Below are positions 50,301 through 53,474 of a stretch of DNA of 53,474 bases, in pieces; within the stretch, counting starts at the first letter, position 1, and each line of letters begins with the position of its first letter. Where the stretch lies: the NCBI GenBank assembly GCA_022772525.1, contig JALFAD010000033.1:1-53474 (forward strand). Direction: 5' to 3'. The notes under the pieces are model-generated. The model made no database searches and was not told the origin of the DNA. It saw only the letters and a list, made by a program, of their open reading frames with translations. The translations under genes were made by a program, and so were the position numbers. The DNA comes from Clostridiales bacterium. GTDB lineage: Bacteria; Bacillota; Clostridia; Oscillospirales; Oscillospiraceae.

Positions 50301-51893
50301 TTACCCTTCCTGCACCACGATCTCGGACACCTTGAGTCCGGGATTGCGGCGGCAGGTGAAATCGATGGCCCAAAAGCTGCTGAACACCATCAGGTTTCGG
50401 CCCCGGTAGTCCTCCAGCAGCTCCGCGTCGCTGCCAAGGTTCAGGTCGCTCAGGTCGCCGGGGTATTCGTCGATGAGCCGGATTTCCTCGTAGGGCAGCA
50501 TCTCCATTCGCAGCTCCACGCCGTACTCGTTTTTCATGCGGTACTGGAATACCTCCAGCTGCAAAATGCCGACCACGCCCACAATGACCTCCTCCATGCC
50601 GGAGTTGGGGAGCTTGAAAATCTGAATCGCGCCCTCCTGAGCGATTTGCTCCGTACCCTTGACGAACTGCTTACGCTTCATGGAGTCCTTGGCGGACACC
50701 CGGCAGAAGTGCTCGGGAGCGAAGGTAGGAATGCCGGAATAGGTGAATTTCTTCCCCGGTACGGTGATGGTATCGCCGATGGCGAAAATGCCGGGGTCAA
50801 ACACGCCGATGACATCGCCGGCGTAGGCCTCGTCCACAATTTCCCGCTCGGCGGCCATCAGCTGCTGGGGCTGGGAAAGCCGCATTTTCCGGTTGCCCTG
50901 CACGTGGAAATACTCCGCGTCCCGGGAGAATTTGCCGGAGCAGATGCGCATGAAGGCCAGACGGTCCCGGTGGGCCTTGTTCATGTTGGCCTGAATTTTG
51001 AAGACAAAGGCGGAAAAGTCCGGATCAAAGGTGTCAATGACGCCGCAGTCTGCCGTCCGGGGCAGGGGAGGGGGCGTCAGCTTCAGGAAGGCTTCCAGAA
51101 ACGGCTCAATGCCGAAGTTGGTCAGTGCGGAGCCGAAGAACACCGGGGACAGCTGGCCCTTGCGGACGGCTTCCACGTCCAGTTCCCGCCCGGCGGAGAG
51201 CAGCTCCACGTCGTCGATGAGCTGTTGGCGCTTGGCTTCGCTGCCCAGCAGGTCGGCAACCTTCGGGTCATACAAATCCACTTCCAGCTTGTCGGCCCGG
51301 GACTTGCCGTTCACGCCGGAGAAGAACAGCAGCTCTGCCTTCTCCCGATCGTAGACGCCCTGAAAATCCTTGCCGCAGCCGATGGGCCAGTTCATGGCGT
51401 AGGTCTCGATGCCCAGCTCCCGCTCCACCTCGTCCAGCAGATCGAAGGGATCCTTGGTCTCCCGGTCCATTTTGTTGACGAAGGTGAAGATAGGAATGTG
51501 CCGCATGGCGCAGACCTTGAAGAGCTTCCTTGTCTGGGGCTCCACGCCCTTGGCACCGTCGATGACCATGACGGCGGAGTCCGCCGCCATCAGGGTGCGG
51601 TAGGTGTCCTCGGAGAAGTCCTGGTGGCCCGGGGTGTCCAGAATGTTGATGCAGAAGCCCTCGTACTGGAACTGCATCACAGAGGACGTAACGGAAATAC
51701 CGCGCTGCTTCTCAATCTCCATCCAGTCGGAGGTGGCGGCGCGGGAGTTTTTCTTGCCCTTGACCACGCCGGCCTGAGCGATGGCGCCGCCGTAGAGCAG
51801 AAATTTTTCGGTTAAGGTGGTTTTGCCGGCGTCGGGGTGGGAGATGATGGCGAAGGTTCGCCGCCGGCTGATTTCTTCCTGTAGTGTAGACAT
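50301..51893 (-). CDS. prfC: Peptide chain release factor 3
   Basis: A 530-residue GTPase that removes RF1/RF2 from the ribosome after termination. G motifs: SHPDAGKT (residues 18-25), DTPGHQDFSEDTYRTL and NKMDRE. The RF3-specific GKGKKNSRAATSDWMEIEKQRGISV-type switch region is present as VVKGKKNSRAATSDWM. The C-terminal domain shows VGVVGILQLEVFQYRMKNEYG. The ATG at 51893 has GGAGGG eight bases upstream; seven more upstream codons are open. Monocistronic, with no clear terminator of its own other than the repeat that abuts its stop. Confidence 0.95.
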   Translation of the reverse strand: MSTLQEEISRRRTFAIISHPDAGKTTLTEKFLLYGGAIAQAGVVKGKKNSRAATSDWMEIEKQRGISVTSSVMQFQYEGFCINILDTPGHQDFSEDTYRTLMAADSAVMVIDGAKGVEPQTRKLFKVCAMRHIPIFTFVNKMDRETKDPFDLLDEVERELGIETYAMNWPIGCGKDFQGVYDREKAELLFFSGVNGKSRADKLEVDLYDPKVADLLGSEAKRQQLIDDVELLSAGRELDVEAVRKGQLSPVFFGSALTNFGIEPFLEAFLKLTPPPLPRTADCGVIDTFDPDFSAFVFKIQANMNKAHRDRLAFMRICSGKFSRDAEYFHVQGNRKMRLSQPQQLMAAEREIVDEAYAGDVIGVFDPGIFAIGDTITVPGKKFTYSGIPTFAPEHFCRVSAKDSMKRKQFVKGTEQIAQEGAIQIFKLPNSGMEEVIVGVVGILQLEVFQYRMKNEYGVELRMEMLPYEEIRLIDEYPGDLSDLNLGSDAELLEDYRGRNLMVFSSFWAIDFTCRRNPGLKVSEIVVQEG

Positions 51894-52106
51894 TTGTTTT
51901 CCCTCCATGATCATAGTCGTTTTTCAAAACCGGAGGGACTTCTAAATAGGAGCGGAATAACGCATAAAGCCTCCAAATCGGTCAGTTTTCTTTCAAATCA
52001 ATTCAGTTTACCACAGATTCATCGGATTTACAAGGGGAAGAAACGAAAATAATGCCCATCCATCCGCCCGACGGACAGGTAAATTGGAATTTGGCGGGGC
52101 CATTGC
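51894..52106. other. Intergenic stretch without recognised features
   Basis: The start of a 660-bp gap between prfC and pgmB. I see no credible gene in 51894-52106 and no clear prfC promoter. The rest of the gap consists of the repeats and gene fragment listed next. Confidence 0.5.
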
Positions 52107-52214
52107 GTAGGGACGCCCATTGGGCGCCCGCAAGCTATCGATATCCCGACTGTTTCCGTTAAATCGAAACAGGTTCCGCATCCAACGTCGCGGGCGACCA
52201 ATGGCCGCCTCTAC
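52107..52214. repeat. About 108-bp element with terminal inverted repeats
   Basis: Left end GTAGGGACGCCCATTGGGCG (52107 on) and, read in reverse from 52214, right end GTAGAGGCGGCCATTGGTCG. The 24-base ends match with a few differences. The middle is non-coding. MITE-like in form; no target duplication could be defined with confidence. Confidence 0.72.
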
Positions 52215-52238
52215 GATACCATGGAACGATACCAAGCG

Positions 52239-52300
52239 TGGTGCTCCGCGCAGCGAATCTGAAATAGCAATGATTGCCGGTGGCAATCATACAATAATGA
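52239..52300. repeat. 65-bp element with palindromic core, copy 2
   Basis: TGGTGCTCCGCGCAGCGAATC is identical to the start of the element at 36788. The palindrome ATGATTGCC-gg-TGGCAATCAT differs by one base. The right end (ATACAATAATGA) is diverged. Confidence 0.82.
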
Positions 52301-52316
52301 ACACCCAATGGGGTAA

Positions 52317-52404
52317 CGAATATATCATGATTGATTCCAGCCGCTTCGGCGCGGAAGGTACAGTCAAGATTCTTGCGGGACTGGTGCGGGAGATGTTTGG
52401 CTGA
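52317..52404 (+). pseudogene. Possible C-terminal remnant of a lost gene
   Basis: A short frame ending in EYIMIDSSRFGAEGTVKIL and AGLVREMFG before a stop at 52404 reads like the end of a globular protein, perhaps a cytidylate-kinase-like family, rather than random sequence. Upstream the frame runs straight into the palindromic element, so the rest of the gene is missing. Weak evidence; it could be chance. Confidence 0.25.
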
Positions 52405-52428
52405 TAATATCATCCTGAAGGGACACCA

Positions 52429-52478
52429 CAACTTTCAACCGTCAACTTTTCACTATCAACTCAATCACAATTTGACGG
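52429..52478. repeat. Degenerate TTGACAA-type heptamer repeats
   Basis: CAACTTTCAACCGTCAAC, then ACTATCAACTCAATC and TTTGACGG. A decayed member of the heptamer-repeat family seen at 33246 and 35041. Confidence 0.6.
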
Positions 52479-52513
52479 CTTACTGACGAAAGCAGATATG
52501 CACAAATTTATTT

Positions 52514-52545
52514 AAGGGCTGTCTCGCCAAAGCGGGACAGCCCTT
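52514..52545 (-). terminator. Hairpin after pgmB
   Basis: AAGGGCTGTCCCGC, loop TTTG, GCGAGACAGCCCTT on the minus strand, followed by an A/T-rich tail. It lies 10 bases past the pgmB stop. Confidence 0.78.
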
Positions 52546-52555
52546 TCGTTTGCAG

Positions 52556-53206
52556 TTATACCAGTTTGGAAAGCAGCACCGCCGGCGTCAGTCCGGCAAA
52601 GCCGGGGATGGTCAGCTCTGCTGCCGGAAGCCTTTGGGGCGTTCCGATGCCCACGGCCTTCATGCCGCCCCGGTGGGCGGCCTCGATACCTGCGGCTGAG
52701 TCCTCGAAAACCAGGCACTGCTCAGGTGGGAGTCCCAGAGCCTCCGCTCCTTTGAGGAACACCTCCGGGTTGGGCTTGCCGTTTACAATTTTCCTGCCGT
52801 CGATGACGGCGTCAAAAAACGCCGTAATTTCCAGCTTTTTCAGGACAAACTCCGCATTTTTGCTGACACTGCCAAGAGCTGTCCGGTATCCCTCGGCCCG
52901 GGCAACGCGTAAGAATTCCGACACGCCCGGCAGCAGCGCCGCCGGGGTCAAAGTGCCGATCATCTCCCGGTAGCGGTCATTTTTCCGGGTGCACAGCCTC
53001 TCTTTTTCGGATTCCGAAAGGGAGCGGTTTCCCTTTTTCAGCAGAATTTCCAGGCACTGTGCCCGACTGATGCCCAGAAAGGCCTCGTAGTCTGCCGGAG
53101 TGAAGGGAATTCCCAATTCTTCGGAAAGCTCCTGCCACGCCCGGGCGTGGAGGGGGTTCGTGTTCACCAGAACTCCGTCCAGATCGAATAACAGTCCCCG
53201 GATCAT
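52556..53206 (-). CDS. pgmB: Beta-phosphoglucomutase, HAD family
   Basis: A 216-residue HAD enzyme that interconverts beta-glucose 1-phosphate and glucose 6-phosphate. Motif I FDLDGVLVNT (nucleophile Asp8, acid/base Asp10) is followed by a helical cap with HARAWQELSEELG. Then come ALGSVSKNAEFVL (motif II region), GKPNPEVFLKGAEALG with the conserved Lys, and VFEDSAAGIEAA (motif IV). Its start overlaps the stop of the sugar ABC ATPase gene by four bases, suggesting an operon for uptake and phosphorolysis of a disaccharide such as maltose or trehalose. Confidence 0.92.
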   Translation of the reverse strand: MIRGLLFDLDGVLVNTNPLHARAWQELSEELGIPFTPADYEAFLGISRAQCLEILLKKGNRSLSESEKERLCTRKNDRYREMIGTLTPAALLPGVSEFLRVARAEGYRTALGSVSKNAEFVLKKLEITAFFDAVIDGRKIVNGKPNPEVFLKGAEALGLPPEQCLVFEDSAAGIEAAHRGGMKAVGIGTPQRLPAAELTIPGFAGLTPAVLLSKLV

Positions 53207-53474
53207 AGCAGCCTCAGGGTGCCGGAGGTGATGCGCCGACCGCTTGACCGGTCAAAGAGCATCACGCTGCTGCCGGTGATATCCAGCAGGTGTTTGCTTC
53301 CGATGGTAAACAGGGTGCTGCCGAAGACCACGCCGGTGAGCAAATACTCTCCGATGCGCACCTTGACGGTGGATTCCATGCCGGTGGGCATGGCACCGTA
53401 AATCTCGCACTCCACATTTCCACCGCCGGTGATGGACAGGAACTCCGGGCGGATGCCCAGCACCAGATCCTCGT
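53203..53474 (-). CDS. Sugar ABC transporter ATPase, C-terminal part
   Basis: Only the last 90 or so codons are in the window; the N-terminus lies beyond 53474. The visible part, EDLVLGIRPEFLSI onward with VECEIYGAMPTGMESTVKVRIG and ITSGTLRLL, is the TOBE-type regulatory domain of MalK/UgpC/MsmK ATPases, which energise uptake of maltose-type sugars. It is coupled to pgmB by a four-base overlap. Assignment rests on the GIRPE motif and the domain pattern. Confidence 0.82.
   Translation of the reverse strand, partial: EDLVLGIRPEFLSITGGGNVECEIYGAMPTGMESTVKVRIGEYLLTGVVFGSTLFTIGSKHLLDITGSSVMLFDRSSGRRITSGTLRLL

Noticed and set aside
52120-52404. A 94-codon gene in the prfC-pgmB gap
   Set aside because: Its first two-thirds translate two repeat elements. 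Only the last 29 codons look protein-like, so it is listed as a possible remnant instead.

Overview
The window looks like a GC-rich Clostridia chromosome, probably order Oscillospirales. This is inferred from the gene families, strong AGGAGG ribosome sites, TTGACA/TATAAT promoters with 17-bp spacers, T-box and ZTP leader RNAs, and dispersed short palindromic repeats. No species can be named from the sequence alone. Nearly all of it is housekeeping or core metabolism. No prophage, insertion sequence, CRISPR array, tRNA or rRNA was seen.

Layout. 1-1737 (minus): rpmH-rnpA-yidD-yidC, with yidC cut by the window edge. 1836-9424 (minus): a large lipoprotein with a transglutaminase-like catalytic domain, the GTPase gene typA, a marR-MATE pair with a clear double operator, and a DUF348/G5/3D cell-wall protein. 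9684-11930: a T-box leader and thrS. 12007-24150: metF and a Wood-Ljungdahl carbonyl-branch cluster. It holds cooC, acsD, an acsC-acsE gene fusion, acsB, a corrinoid-protein reactivator, a VOC protein and a DUF3786 protein, interrupted by small membrane proteins. No CODH (acsA/cooS) gene is in the window. 24244-29851: a frameshifted LytTR gene with its DUF3021 partner, an EamA transporter, then rsmA-HAD-small protein-ydcF-M42 peptidase. 29883-32462 (minus): an ECF S-component-like protein and a TM1266-family protein behind an attenuator-like leader, then a DUF1576 membrane protein behind a ZTP riboswitch. 32553-44365: a second, divergent ZTP riboswitch and the purine genes purE, purF, purM, purN, an archaeal-type IMP cyclohydrolase, a stand-alone AICAR transformylase, purD and a fused purL-purQ, with a four-helix-bundle gene inserted. 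44472-48343 (minus): a nucleoside-type ABC transporter. 48488-50158: an AGCS amino-acid:cation symporter. 50301-51893 (minus): prfC. 52556-53474 (minus): pgmB and the end of a sugar ABC ATPase.

The biological theme is one-carbon and folate chemistry. MetF makes methyl-THF. The MeTr half of the fusion passes the methyl group to the corrinoid protein (AcsC/AcsD), RACo keeps the cobalt reduced, and AcsB makes acetyl-CoA. The purine pathway uses 10-formyl-THF, and ZTP riboswitches that sense its shortage sit in front of purE and of the uncharacterised DUF1576 gene. Intergenic DNA is unusually repeat-rich: a four-copy stem-loop family, heptamer-repeat clusters that also bracket the four-helix-bundle gene, and a 65-bp element inserted inside another repeat.
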